The position numbers and the translations under genes were made by a program. A stretch of 64,000 bases of DNA from Bacillota bacterium (GTDB lineage Bacteria; Bacillota; Clostridia; Oscillospirales; Ruminococcaceae), in NCBI GenBank assembly GCA_023433405.1, contig JAEZCT010000058.1, positions 24,636 to 88,635 of the forward strand. Reading direction: 5' to 3'. Positions 8,181 to 16,677 of the stretch are shown here, piece after piece. The first letter of the stretch is position 1, and each line of letters begins with the position of its first letter. Under the pieces are notes generated by a model. The model was not told the origin of the DNA. It searched no databases and was given only the letters and a program-made list of their open reading frames with translations.

Positions 8181-9383
8181 TTACCGCTTAAGATTAACCA
8201 GCTCCTCGAGCATCTGATCCGTGACCGTGATGATTCTGGAGTTTGCCTGGAAGCCTCTCTGCGTCGTGATCATATCGGTGAACTCCTGGGACAGGTCTAC
8301 GTTTGACATTTCCAGCGCGCCTGCCTTGAGTGGACCGGAGCCGCTGGTGCCGGGAACGCAGATGCTGGGAGCTCCCGAGTTCGCGCTTGCTGAAAAATAG
8401 GTGTTGCCCTCCGCGTTAAGGCCCTCTGGGTTATCGAACACCGCAAGATCAATGCGGCCAAGGGTCAGTGTTTCACCCAGATGGTTTGCACTGATGATAC
8501 CGTTGCTGCCTATGGCAAGGCTCGTGAGGTTGCCCACATCCTGCAGCGCGTAGGACTGGCCGCCTCTGGTTTGGATGGTACCAAGAGCGGCAACCATATC
8601 TGTACCCGTAAACGCAGTCGTAGGCAATGTTCCTCCTGCCGCAAGTGTAAAGCCGCCGTTAGCTGTTGTTGCGGGCGCAGTGCTTAAAAGCGTGTTGATA
8701 TCCGCCAAAGAATAGGTGTCTCCGGCTACCAACGCCACTGTCAGCGTTGTATCGGTTACCGCAACCGTAGCGCCGGGACCGGGGCCTGTTACAAACACAA
8801 TGTTTCTATTGCCCGCAGTACCTGGGTTTGCACAGGTAACAGTAATATCGTCTGTAAAGCCACCCAATGTGATGCTCTTTACGGATTCTGCCTGCGCGTC
8901 TTGGATGGGGTCAACCGTAATGCGGATGCGGTTGCTTCCGGGTGCCGCCGACGCCGCGTTCGCGCCGCTAACACCGAGCACAAAATTACCGTTGTTATCC
9001 ACTACGTTTCCATAGGGGTCAATGGTGAGCATTCCGGCTCGGGTGTAAAAGGTGTTTCCTTCCGCGTCCTGTACCTGAATAAAGCCCTGGCCCGCAATCG
9101 CTACATCCGTACCGCGGTCGGTGGGCTGAAAGCCGGATTGACCCATCATCAGGTCAATGGATGCAACCTGAGCACCGTAACCGACCTGTGTGGCGTTAAC
9201 ACCGCCGCGAAGCTGACTGCCGGCCGACGCACCGCTCAGGGTCTGATAATACACATCGCGAAAGGTTGTTCGCGATGACTTAAAGCCATAGGTATTAACA
9301 TTCGCTATATTATTACCGATAACGTCCATTCTTGTTTGGTGTGCACGCAAGCCCGCAACACCGGAGTACATGGCTCTAACCAT
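8181..9383 (-). CDS. flgE: Flagellar hook protein FlgE
   Basis: FlgE polymerises into the hook. The 400-residue protein opens with the rod/hook family N-terminus MVRAMYSGVAGLRAHQTRMD followed by GNNIANVNTYGFKSSRTTF. It carries a FlgE/F/G insert (DRGTDVAIAGQGFIQVQD, TFYTRAGMLTIDPYGN) and a Gly/Thr/Ala-rich variable middle region of about 200-300. It ends with the C-terminal coiled region VDLSQEFTDMITTQRGFQAN. Length is ordinary for Firmicute hook proteins. It follows the TIGR02530-type gene and precedes flbD. Confidence 0.94.
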   Translation of the reverse strand: MVRAMYSGVAGLRAHQTRMDVIGNNIANVNTYGFKSSRTTFRDVYYQTLSGASAGSQLRGGVNATQVGYGAQVASIDLMMGQSGFQPTDRGTDVAIAGQGFIQVQDAEGNTFYTRAGMLTIDPYGNVVDNNGNFVLGVSGANAASAAPGSNRIRITVDPIQDAQAESVKSITLGGFTDDITVTCANPGTAGNRNIVFVTGPGPGATVAVTDTTLTVALVAGDTYSLADINTLLSTAPATTANGGFTLAAGGTLPTTAFTGTDMVAALGTIQTRGGQSYALQDVGNLTSLAIGSNGIISANHLGETLTLGRIDLAVFDNPEGLNAEGNTYFSASANSGAPSICVPGTSGSGPLKAGALEMSNVDLSQEFTDMITTQRGFQANSRIITVTDQMLEELVNLKR

Positions 9384-9469
9384 TATGTCATGCTCCTTTT
9401 TTTCTTGTTAAGAAACCGTCAGTCTCCTCTGTCATTCAGAAACTGATTATAACCCCCATAACGGTCCGG

Positions 9470-9865
9470 CTATATGATTACGGTTCCTTCTATATTTGTG
9501 AATACACTTCCACTTAGGTCCTTGTCGCTCAGGGTGGTAACAACGGTCCCGTTTTTAACGCTGACAATAAACGCAGTCTGATCCACCAAGATTAAGGTAT
9601 CATCAAGACCCTTTTCTCTTGCCAGGCGCATTCCCTCATTCAAGCGTTCAAGCTTTGCCTCGCCGATATCAATGTTACGGTCGGCAATGCGGCTCTGCGC
9701 ATGTTTGGAAAAGTTTACCTGTGCGGATTGCTCTCGCTGGTATCGTTCCAGCAGCTCGGCAAACGAATTATCGTCAGCCTTCGTTTTAGTCGTGGTTTGA
9801 TGGGGGGCGGTAACGCCCGTTGTTACGGGAACGGGGTAACGACCAAGGATCGTTCCGTCTGTCAT
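9470..9865 (-). CDS. Flagellar operon protein, TIGR02530-like
   Basis: A 131-residue protein between flgD and flgE, the usual position of the TIGR02530 flagellar operon family in Firmicutes. Visible family-like pieces are VNFSKHAQSRIADRNIDIGE, RLNEGMRLAREKGLDDTLIL and the C-terminal beta part VDQTAFIVSVKNGTVVTTL. No signal peptide or membrane helix is present. The N-terminal 40 residues are Thr-rich and look disordered, as expected for an exported or chaperone-bound protein. The exact role is not established; position suggests a part in hook assembly. Confidence 0.8.
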   Translation of the reverse strand: MTDGTILGRYPVPVTTGVTAPHQTTTKTKADDNSFAELLERYQREQSAQVNFSKHAQSRIADRNIDIGEAKLERLNEGMRLAREKGLDDTLILVDQTAFIVSVKNGTVVTTLSDKDLSGSVFTNIEGTVII

Positions 9866-9963
9866 TGACTGCTCCTCCTATGCTTAATCCTCCTTGATTC
9901 CAACGCGGAGTTCAGAGAGAATGGCTTTTGACTGGCTGCGCCAACGCAAGTGTCGGAGAAAGA

Positions 9964-10536
9964 TCAGGCTTCCGGTTCCTCTTCGACTGGATCTGGATCT
10001 GGCGCGTTGATATTCTCAAGGGCTGAAACGACATTCTCAAGGGCCGAAACGACATCCTTAAGGGCCTCTACTTCCTCGTTGTTCTCGGTCTCCTCCAAAA
10101 CGGTTTGCTTAACCTCCATCAGGTTTTCGAGTGTAAACGTTTTACCGTCTACCACAAATTCATAGTTGCCGGAAGAATAGATAACCCTCTCCACGACGCC
10201 TGTGGTGGATACTACGTTACCCGAAGAATCCAGCTTCGCGCAAACCACGGTTTTGCCAACCAACGAGGAAACAAAGGAGGCATTGGTGGCGTAAAGTATG
10301 CTTTCCTGCATCTGCAGGGCGGAGAAGGATGCGAGCTGAGACATAAACTCCGTTTGATCGCTGGGGTTCATGGGGTCTTGATTGGCAAGCTGTGCCGCGA
10401 TAAGGGAAAAGAAATCCTGTATATCCATGCCGGTTTTTCCGTCGGAATACCAATACTCCGTTCCGGTCTCCGTTGTATAGACCTGCTTGCCGGTAGAATT
10501 ACTGTATTGGGAACTGTACCCAGGTATGTAGCTCAT
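9964..10536 (-). CDS. flgD: Hook assembly scaffold protein FlgD
   Basis: FlgD caps the growing hook. The 190-residue protein shows the core signature DIQDFFSLIAAQLANQDPMN followed by MSQLASFSALQMQES. A small beta domain (SSLVGKTVVCAKLD, GVVERVIYSSGNYEFVVDGK) comes next. The C-terminus is unusual: an acidic helix with the seven-residue unit VVSALEN in tandem, followed by a Pro/Glu/Asp tail (DPDPVEEEPEA). The repeat is near-exact at DNA level (21-bp units at 10012-10053). It lies between fliK and the TIGR02530-type gene. Confidence 0.92.
   Translation of the reverse strand: MSYIPGYSSQYSNSTGKQVYTTETGTEYWYSDGKTGMDIQDFFSLIAAQLANQDPMNPSDQTEFMSQLASFSALQMQESILYATNASFVSSLVGKTVVCAKLDSSGNVVSTTGVVERVIYSSGNYEFVVDGKTFTLENLMEVKQTVLEETENNEEVEALKDVVSALENVVSALENINAPDPDPVEEEPEA
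10012..10053 (-). repeat. Tandem 21-bp repeat in flgD
   Basis: Two adjacent 21-bp units, 10012-10032 and 10033-10053, differ at one base and encode VVSALEN twice on the minus strand. The heptad spacing is compatible with a coiled coil, and such a repeat is prone to copy-number change by slippage. Confidence 0.8.
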
Positions 10537-10558
10537 AATTCACCTCCATGTTTGCGGC

Positions 10559-11758
10559 TTACGCGTAACGATTTAATACCGCGCTTGCTCGAATTGCTTC
10601 AAGCAGTCCTACCGTACCCGCTACGTCCTGCTCGTCGGCAAGCTGCTCAAACGAAAAAGCTCTGTGCTGTGCGAGTGCCTGACGGTCCTGCTGACTGTTG
10701 TCGGATGTGGAAAAGCTTTGCCCGAACCCAAGATTGTTGAAGGATTGATTCTCCACCGTGCAGGACTCCATCTGAAGATTGGTCTCCTTGAGTGCGGTGC
10801 GCAGGGAGGACATCTGTCCTTCAATCAGCTTTGCCGATTGCTCTGTTGCAGTTACGATGTGCAGGGAAATCTTGCCCTGTTCCATCACCATTTTTACCAA
10901 GACATCACCCAGTTCCTCCGGCTGAAGCTTCATGGTAAACTCAGTCTTTCCGTTTTGGAATGCGTTAAGAACGCCAGTGGCAACCTGCTGTGGTACCGGT
11001 GCCTGTGTTTCGGCGTTTGCATGGGCGACAGGCAGCTGGGATGCCGCTTTAAAGGTATACCCCAGCTCATTCAGCCGTTGGGTAAACGCCGTATAATGCT
11101 CATCGGGGGCGGCCTTTTCGTCAAGCTGTGCTTTGGAGCCTTGGGCCTTTACACGGCTGGTATCGGCGGGCAAATCAGTTTGCCTATCCGGGGATTCGGC
11201 GGTATTGCCGTTTACCGACTGCACCACCGTTTGCTGCTCTGCGGGAACCTCTGCCGCCTGACGGGGCTCTTCCATTGCCAGAGGAGCGTTAAAGGACTTT
11301 GCTTCTTGCTTTACCGCAGCTACCGTCACCTCCGATGCCACTGCCTGCTCTGCTACAGTTTTCTCGGGCAAGTTCACCTGATGATTCTCAACGCTCCGAG
11401 GGGTCTCATAGGTGCCGGGGGCCTCAACAGATAATACCGACTGTTCAGTCACAGGTTCCTCTGTAGGTATGGGAGCTTCGGGAACCGGGACTATGTTCGG
11501 CAATAACGACAGTAAAACCTCCGCCGCAATATTTGCTTGGGGAGCCTGTGTCTCAACTTCCTCGACAACAGCTGTCTTCTGTGCAGACTCGGTCTTTGTT
11601 TCCTGTGTAGCCTTCTTTTCGGTCATTTTCTCCCCCTTTGCGTTCAGCTGTTTTTGCAGCTTAGCATAAAAGGATTCCTCCGGCACAGGGCTTTTATTCT
11701 GCGTGCTGGCAGGTGCGGGTGCAGGTGCGGGTGTATTTGCCATAACCTTTTGTATCAT
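10559..11758 (-). CDS. fliK: Flagellar hook-length control protein FliK
   Basis: FliK is the secreted ruler that fixes hook length and triggers the FlhB switch. The 399-residue protein has a long low-complexity N-terminal part rich in Ala, Pro, Glu, Gln and Thr. The conserved C-terminal hook-length domain begins around residue 260, with FTMKLQPEELGDVLVKMVME and ISLHIVTATEQSAKLIEGQM. A final acidic/Gln-rich tail follows. The start ATG has a perfect AAGGAGGTGA ribosome site. A TATAAT sequence at 11793-11798 suggests an internal promoter ahead of this gene. Confidence 0.9.
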   Translation of the reverse strand: MIQKVMANTPAPAPAPASTQNKSPVPEESFYAKLQKQLNAKGEKMTEKKATQETKTESAQKTAVVEEVETQAPQANIAAEVLLSLLPNIVPVPEAPIPTEEPVTEQSVLSVEAPGTYETPRSVENHQVNLPEKTVAEQAVASEVTVAAVKQEAKSFNAPLAMEEPRQAAEVPAEQQTVVQSVNGNTAESPDRQTDLPADTSRVKAQGSKAQLDEKAAPDEHYTAFTQRLNELGYTFKAASQLPVAHANAETQAPVPQQVATGVLNAFQNGKTEFTMKLQPEELGDVLVKMVMEQGKISLHIVTATEQSAKLIEGQMSSLRTALKETNLQMESCTVENQSFNNLGFGQSFSTSDNSQQDRQALAQHRAFSFEQLADEQDVAGTVGLLEAIRASAVLNRYA

Positions 11759-11792
11759 TCTTTGTCACCTCCTTTGCCTAAATTTATAATAT

Positions 11793-11798
11793 ATTATA
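11793..11798 (-). promoter_or_regulatory. Possible internal promoter (-10) before fliK
   Basis: The minus strand reads GGTATAATATATTATAA just upstream of the fliK ribosome site, giving a consensus -10 box. No good -35 hexamer is seen at 17 bases; the upstream sequence is T/G-rich. The 159-bp fliJ-fliK gap is wide for this operon, which leaves room for a secondary promoter. Confidence 0.3.
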
Positions 11799-11917
11799 CC
11801 AAAACAAAACCAAAATAAATACATAAATCTTAGTAAAATTTCATGTTTCGCATGGTAAAATATCCGTTATTGTCAAAAATTCGCTTGACTGATTGCGAAC
11901 AGGTAAAGACGCAGTAA

Positions 11918-12358
11918 TCATAAGGTAATGGCGCTGTTCGCAACAAACTCCTCAATCAAAAGCTGGTATTCCCGGCTCTCCTCCATGCGGTACTCCTCAA
12001 ACTGGCGTTCCTTGAGCTTATCCAGTGCCGAAATATCCTGCGAGATGCGAACAACGACAGAAACCTGCTCGGACACCTTTAGCTCCATCATGCGAAGTTG
12101 CTGTGTCTCCAGCTTAATGCGCTCATTGAGGGCGTTTAAATATGCCTTGCGCTGAGAAATCTCCATAGGCGCAAGGCCTGTGCGGGATCTTTCATTGAGC
12201 AGCTCATTGCAACATGCATACTCTGCCTTAAGCTTTGCCACCAGCTCGTTTAGTTTATCGAGCCTTGCGCGAAGCTCGGCGAGGCGCTGCTTTTCATCCG
12301 TCAGAAGCTGATTTTTGTAATCCATCAGCTTCTCCAAAGAAAATTCAAACCGCTTCAT
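11918..12358 (-). CDS. fliJ: Flagellar export chaperone FliJ
   Basis: FliJ is a coiled-coil protein that links the FliI ATPase to the FlhA export gate. The 146-residue product begins MKRFEFSLEKLMDYKNQL, the FliJ signature start, and is almost entirely charged alpha-helix with heptad spacing. The ATG at 12356-12358 is preferred over a TTG three codons earlier because GGAGG lies ten bases upstream. It lies 19 bp downstream of fliI. Confidence 0.9.
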   Translation of the reverse strand: MKRFEFSLEKLMDYKNQLLTDEKQRLAELRARLDKLNELVAKLKAEYACCNELLNERSRTGLAPMEISQRKAYLNALNERIKLETQQLRMMELKVSEQVSVVVRISQDISALDKLKERQFEEYRMEESREYQLLIEEFVANSAITL

Positions 12359-12377
12359 TGACAGCAAACCTCCATTG

Positions 12378-13691
12378 TTACATAACCGCTTTCTTCATCA
12401 TTTCCAGCGCTTGCCCACTGTCATAAGCCTCGTTTACCCCTTGCCGCAGGAAATCGTTTACATTCTCTATTTTAGAAATGGCGGCGTCCAGCGCGGGGTT
12501 GGAGCCCGCCTTGTACGCACCGATGGTAATCAAGTCATAATTAGAATAGTATACGGAAAGAATGCTGCGCAGACGGTTGGCAACCTCAAGCTGCTCCTGT
12601 GAGACAATCTCGTTCATAATACGGCTTACACTGCCTAGGATATCGATTGCCGGGTACTGGTTTCGCATCGCTATCTTTCTAGAAAGCACGATATGACCGT
12701 CGATGATGCCGCGCACGGTATCGGAAATGGGTTCGTTCACGTCGTCGCCCTCAACCAGAACCGTATAGATTCCGGTAATTGATCCGGTTTCAAAATTCCC
12801 GGTGCGTTCCAAAAGCTTTGGCATAACCGAGTAGACGGAGGGCGTATACCCTCTGGATACGGGGGGTTCCCCGGTAGCTAAGCCAATTTCGCGCTGTGCC
12901 ATGGCGTAGCGCGTGAGAGAATCCATCATGAGCAGAACGCTTTTACCCTGATCCTTAAAATATTCCGCGATGGTGGTCGCGGTTAGCGCGCATTTCAGGC
13001 GCTGCATCGCCGGCTGATCTGACGTTGCCACCAGCAGGACCGAACGTGCCATACCTTCTTCGCCAAGATCACGCTCTATAAAATCGCGCACCTCCCTGCC
13101 TCTTTCCCCCACAAGGGAGATTACATTTACATCGGCAGTTACGTTGCGCGCTATCATACCAAGCAGGGTGCTTTTACCCACACCACTGCCCGAGAATATA
13201 CCCATTCTTTGTCCCTTGCCGCAGGTCAACAGACCATCGATTGCCTTTACGCCGAAGCTCAGAGGTGTATCGATGCGCGGTCGCGCCAAGGGGTTGGACG
13301 GCGTGTTGGTAACGGCATAATAGGTGTTGCCCGCAACCTCACCCTGACCGTCAATCGGAGTGCCCGTTCCGTCAAGGATGCGGCCGATGAGATCGTTGCC
13401 TACCTTAACCTTGAGCTTGTTGCCGGTAGATTCCACCACGCTGCCGGGGCCGACGCCGTCGATATCGTCATAGGGCATTAAAAGCACCCTGCTTTCACGA
13501 AAGCCGACTACCTCAGCATAGACAATCCTTGTACCGTTATCCGAATAGATACGGCAAACATCACCGATATTTGCGAGCGGACCGGTCGATTCAATCATCA
13601 GCCCCACGATTTTATCCACCTTGCCGTAAAAGGTGACAAAGCTTCTGCCACGCAGCGCATTCTTTAGGTTATCCGTCACCAACCGTATCAC
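12378..13691 (-). CDS. fliI: Flagellum-specific ATPase FliI
   Basis: FliI energises protein export with FliH and FliJ and resembles the F1 beta subunit. The 437-residue protein carries Walker A SGSGVGKST at 167-175, the Walker B region VLLMMDSLTRYAMAQREIG and the family sequence GEPPVSRGYTPSVYSVMPKL. An N-terminal beta-barrel (residues 20-95) and a C-terminal helical domain complete the fold. It starts with GTG at 13689-13691 with GGATAGGGT upstream. It follows fliH by 20 bp. Confidence 0.96.
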   Translation of the reverse strand: MIRLVTDNLKNALRGRSFVTFYGKVDKIVGLMIESTGPLANIGDVCRIYSDNGTRIVYAEVVGFRESRVLLMPYDDIDGVGPGSVVESTGNKLKVKVGNDLIGRILDGTGTPIDGQGEVAGNTYYAVTNTPSNPLARPRIDTPLSFGVKAIDGLLTCGKGQRMGIFSGSGVGKSTLLGMIARNVTADVNVISLVGERGREVRDFIERDLGEEGMARSVLLVATSDQPAMQRLKCALTATTIAEYFKDQGKSVLLMMDSLTRYAMAQREIGLATGEPPVSRGYTPSVYSVMPKLLERTGNFETGSITGIYTVLVEGDDVNEPISDTVRGIIDGHIVLSRKIAMRNQYPAIDILGSVSRIMNEIVSQEQLEVANRLRSILSVYYSNYDLITIGAYKAGSNPALDAAISKIENVNDFLRQGVNEAYDSGQALEMMKKAVM

Positions 13692-13711
13692 ACCCTATCC
13701 GCCGTGGAATA

Positions 13712-14479
13712 TTAAGTAATCTTGCCGGTAAGTATCTGCTTAAGGTTCTCTACCTGTGTCGCCACGCTTGCATCGGCAATGCCGTCGGGCGTTTCCACCA
13801 CACATAAGCCAGAGGCCGCGTCGGTAAGCTCCTCAATCTCAATGCTTCCCGAAACCTCTAAGAATTCCGCGAGCCATTTTTTGTCTGTAATTAGACTGGT
13901 TTGCGCATCCGTTTCAGATACCGTAAGCTTCACCCAATCGGTGTTTTTATAGTTTGCCAGTGCCTTTTTCACTACGCCTGCCAGTGCCTTTTCGTTTTCC
14001 TTAAACTCACTGCCAATGATCTTGCGGACAACGTCCACCACCAGCAGCTTAATGCCTTCTTCCGACGCGTCGATAATCTCTCGCTGCTTGTCGTCAATCC
14101 GGTCAAGCAGACGTGTGACCTCGTCAAGCTTCGCTTGCAGTGAGGTGTTTGCTTCCTTTAAGCCCTGCGCGAAGCCTTCTTTGCGCGCCTCGGCTTTAAT
14201 TGCCTCGGCCATGCGGTTCGCCTCCGCAAGCAGCTGTTCCTGCCGGGCTTCTGCCTCGGCACGCGCTTGCAAAACAAGCTGCTCCGCCTCGGCTCGTGCA
14301 TCTTCGAGCGTCTTCTCTATCGCGCCCTCTATCGGAGGAGGGGAGGAATCATCAGCGGGGATAAACTCCCCCTCCTCCTCCTCCTCAACCTCTGGGGTGA
14401 GTTCCTTAAACGGGAGGGCACTGGGGATCAGAACGCTCTCTCTATAGGTGGCGTTGAGAGCCTTCACAATCTTAGGCAA
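13712..14479 (-). CDS. fliH: Flagellar assembly protein FliH
   Basis: FliH is the peripheral stalk-like regulator of FliI. The 255-residue protein begins MPKIVKALNATYRESV and has an acidic segment (EVEEEEEGEF). A long Ala/Glu-rich helix with EARKEGFAQGLKEAN (one GxxxG unit, GFAQG) follows. The C-terminal FliH/V-ATPase-E domain starts LDEVTRLLDRIDDKQREI and continues with LLVVDVVRKIIGSEFKENE. Translation seems to start at TTG (14477-14479), overlapping the stop of the upstream FliH-like gene by 8 nt, so the two are likely coupled. Confidence 0.9.
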   Translation of the reverse strand: MPKIVKALNATYRESVLIPSALPFKELTPEVEEEEEGEFIPADDSSPPPIEGAIEKTLEDARAEAEQLVLQARAEAEARQEQLLAEANRMAEAIKAEARKEGFAQGLKEANTSLQAKLDEVTRLLDRIDDKQREIIDASEEGIKLLVVDVVRKIIGSEFKENEKALAGVVKKALANYKNTDWVKLTVSETDAQTSLITDKKWLAEFLEVSGSIEIEELTDAASGLCVVETPDGIADASVATQVENLKQILTGKIT

Positions 14480-15680
14480 TGATATGCTCCTCTCCCTTCA
14501 GGTCCCGCACAAAATCACTGCGACCCTTTTCAAGATTATCAATGACCGTCAGCATACATTTGTGCGCTTCCTGATTCAAATCCTCTGTGATGCTGGTCAT
14601 AATATTGCTTTGACGGCTGTAGATCATATCAAGCAGCTTGGAAATTTCCTGAAGATCATTTTCGAGCTTGCGTTTATCCTCATCGCGGCGAACCACGGTC
14701 TCGGCTGCGGCTTCTTTCACGCCGGGCTCCGTACCGTTATACGTCCGCCACGCGTCGGCAACATCCTCGAAATAACACTCCTGTCCCGGCGCAGGCTGAG
14801 AAACCGCCTGTACAATTTCACTGGTTGTACCCTTTATCGCCTTTACCCGGAAAGGGGCGGACCTTTTCGTGCTTTGCGTCTGCTCCGGCGCAGGATAGAA
14901 ACGGGTGGAAACCTCAACCGTCGAAGCTTCGGTTTTCCCCTCCCTCTCCGGCTCTACCGGGCGGTAGACCCCCGACCGTTTGTCTGCGTTTGCGGGCTGA
15001 TATTCCGTGTGGGGACGGGCTTTGACCGCGTTTGCGGTTCTCGCCCGCTTATAGCCTTCCCGCAAGGCGGATTGCTGCACCACCCAAACCTGCGCCATGC
15101 CCTGCTCGTAGCCTTCCTTGCGCGCAGCCTCCTTGATGGGCTCGCATTGTGAAAGACCATATTCAAAGCCCTCGCGGCGCGCGGTTTCGCGAATCTCCCT
15201 AGTCTGCGCCATGCCCTGCTCGAAGCCCTCGCGGCGCGCGTTCTCGCGAATTGCCTTGGTCTGTGCGATGCCGCGCTCAATGCCCTCTTGAACGGCTACC
15301 TCGCCCAGCTTCTTAACAATCTCACGCCCTTTTTCATAGGCCTCCTGATAAGCGGCGTTTTTTATTCTTTGCGCCTCGTCAAGACCTTCCTTTACAATAC
15401 GCTCCTTAATCTCCGTAGCGGCACGCAGGGAATTTGCCACAATCAGTCTCGCCTGATGATTTGCCTGATCCACCGACTGCATACCCTGGTAAAAATTTGA
15501 GGCGGGAGGGGACTTGGGAGGAGGATTTGGTTGAAAGTCATTGGTTGCCTGCTGCGCCGGGTAGCTTGGCACAAACCCGCCGAACCCTTCTCCCTGACTA
15601 GCTGAGACAGATGACATTCCTGAATAGGATTGTGAGTTGAGCGGTTGACCCGCTTTTACGATCTTAGGCAATGATGTCAT
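14472..15680 (-). CDS. Extra FliH-like protein with tandem GxxxG helix repeats
   Basis: A 402-residue protein between fliG and fliH with no counterpart in the Bacillus operon. Residues 4-10 (LPKIVKA) match the FliH start. Residues 20-70 are Ser/Pro/Gln-rich. Residues 110-213 hold five full and one partial copies of a 19-residue unit of form AxREGFEQGMAQxxxIxEx, each with a GxxxG. Near the C-terminus LQEISKLLDMIYSRQSNI aligns with LDEVTRLLDRIDDKQREI of FliH, but the following FliH C-terminal domain is cut short. It starts at ATG 15678-15680, overlapping fliG by 17 nt. Homology to FliH is clear by eye; function (FliI partner, spacer or regulator) is unknown. Confidence 0.75.
   Translation of the reverse strand: MTSLPKIVKAGQPLNSQSYSGMSSVSASQGEGFGGFVPSYPAQQATNDFQPNPPPKSPPASNFYQGMQSVDQANHQARLIVANSLRAATEIKERIVKEGLDEAQRIKNAAYQEAYEKGREIVKKLGEVAVQEGIERGIAQTKAIRENARREGFEQGMAQTREIRETARREGFEYGLSQCEPIKEAARKEGYEQGMAQVWVVQQSALREGYKRARTANAVKARPHTEYQPANADKRSGVYRPVEPEREGKTEASTVEVSTRFYPAPEQTQSTKRSAPFRVKAIKGTTSEIVQAVSQPAPGQECYFEDVADAWRTYNGTEPGVKEAAAETVVRRDEDKRKLENDLQEISKLLDMIYSRQSNIMTSITEDLNQEAHKCMLTVIDNLEKGRSDFVRDLKGEEHIIA
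15042..15353 (-). repeat. Tandem 57-bp (19-residue) repeat array
   Basis: Encodes residues 110-213 of the extra FliH-like protein. Units begin at residues 110, 129, 148, 167 and 186, with a partial unit at 205. The central units share A-R-R/K-E-G-F/Y-E-x-G-M/L-A/S-Q. Repeats are diverged at DNA level, so the expansion is not recent, but the exact 19-residue phase is kept throughout. Confidence 0.9.
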
Positions 15681-16677
15681 CCTTTCCGCCCTTGGAGATT
15701 ACCAGCTCGCCGTCCTCTTCCAGTTTACGGATAGCGCCGACGATACGCTGCTGGGCATCCTCCACATCGCGTATTCTGACGTTATGCAGGTATTCCATAT
15801 CCGAGCGGATGGTTTCGCCCATTCTCTGAGACATATTGGCAAAAAAAGCTTGGGCGACCTCGGAGTTTGCTCCCTTAAGCGCAACGACAATATCCTTGGA
15901 ATCCACCTCGCGGATAAAGCGCTGGATGGAGATATCGTCGAGCCCGATGATATCCTCGAATACAAACATACGCTTGCGTATCTCGTCCGCGAGCTTCGGG
16001 TCTTTTCTGGTCAGCTCGTCAAAGATATGCTTCTCCGTACCGCGGTCAACCTGATTAAGGATATCCGCGATATAGTTAACGCCGCCGATCTCAGCGAAGT
16101 CCACCGATACCACCGAGTCGAATTTGCGCTCAAGGATTCTCTCGACACTTTTGATGATCTCTGGGGAGGTCCTGTCCATCTTGGCGATGCGCTCTACCAC
16201 ATCCACCCGCTTCTCCTTGGGAAGCTCGGAGATGATGGTGGAGGCCTGGTCCGCTCTGGCGTAGGAAAGGATGAGAGCAATGGTTTGCGGATGCTCGTTT
16301 TGAATTATGGCCAGCAGGTTTTTATAGTCCGCCTTGCGCACAAACTCAAACGCCTTGGTGCGCAGCGACCGTGTCACACGGTCAAGCAGGTTCGACGCGG
16401 TCTGGGAGCCGAAGGCCTTCTCCAGTACGTTTTTTGCGTAATCCAGACCACCCTCGGTTATTACCTTCTGGGTCAGGCACAAGCCATAAAAATCCGACAA
16501 AATCTGTTCGAGATCCTCCGCCTCAAGCCGGTACAGCCGGGCGATTTCGTAGGTGAGCTCCTCGATTTCATCCTCGTGCATGTATTTATAGACCTGAGAC
16601 GCATTCTCGGCGCCCATTGAAATGATGACCGCCGCGGCCTTTTGCTTCGGCGAAATCCCATTTTTAGTAGTAGCCAT
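15664..16677 (-). CDS. fliG: Flagellar motor switch protein FliG
   Basis: FliG is the C-ring subunit that contacts MotA. The 337-residue protein shows the N-terminal MATTKNGISPKQKAAAVIIS start and the middle domain with EHPQTIALILSYARADQAST. The C-terminal torque domain contains FVFEDIIGLDDISIQRFIRE and VDSKDIVVALKGANSEVAQ, with the charged residues used in torque generation. The ATG at 16675-16677 has GGGGGAGG six bases upstream and is preferred over the one two codons earlier. It overlaps fliF by 14 nt. Confidence 0.95.
   Translation of the reverse strand: MATTKNGISPKQKAAAVIISMGAENASQVYKYMHEDEIEELTYEIARLYRLEAEDLEQILSDFYGLCLTQKVITEGGLDYAKNVLEKAFGSQTASNLLDRVTRSLRTKAFEFVRKADYKNLLAIIQNEHPQTIALILSYARADQASTIISELPKEKRVDVVERIAKMDRTSPEIIKSVERILERKFDSVVSVDFAEIGGVNYIADILNQVDRGTEKHIFDELTRKDPKLADEIRKRMFVFEDIIGLDDISIQRFIREVDSKDIVVALKGANSEVAQAFFANMSQRMGETIRSDMEYLHNVRIRDVEDAQQRIVGAIRKLEEDGELVISKGGKDDIIA

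Noticed and set aside
10105..11434. Long plus-strand open frames (211 and 256 codons) opposite flgD and fliK
   Set aside because: They lie wholly antisense to well-identified flagellar genes, have no ribosome sites or recognisable domains, and show biased composition from the complementary codons.
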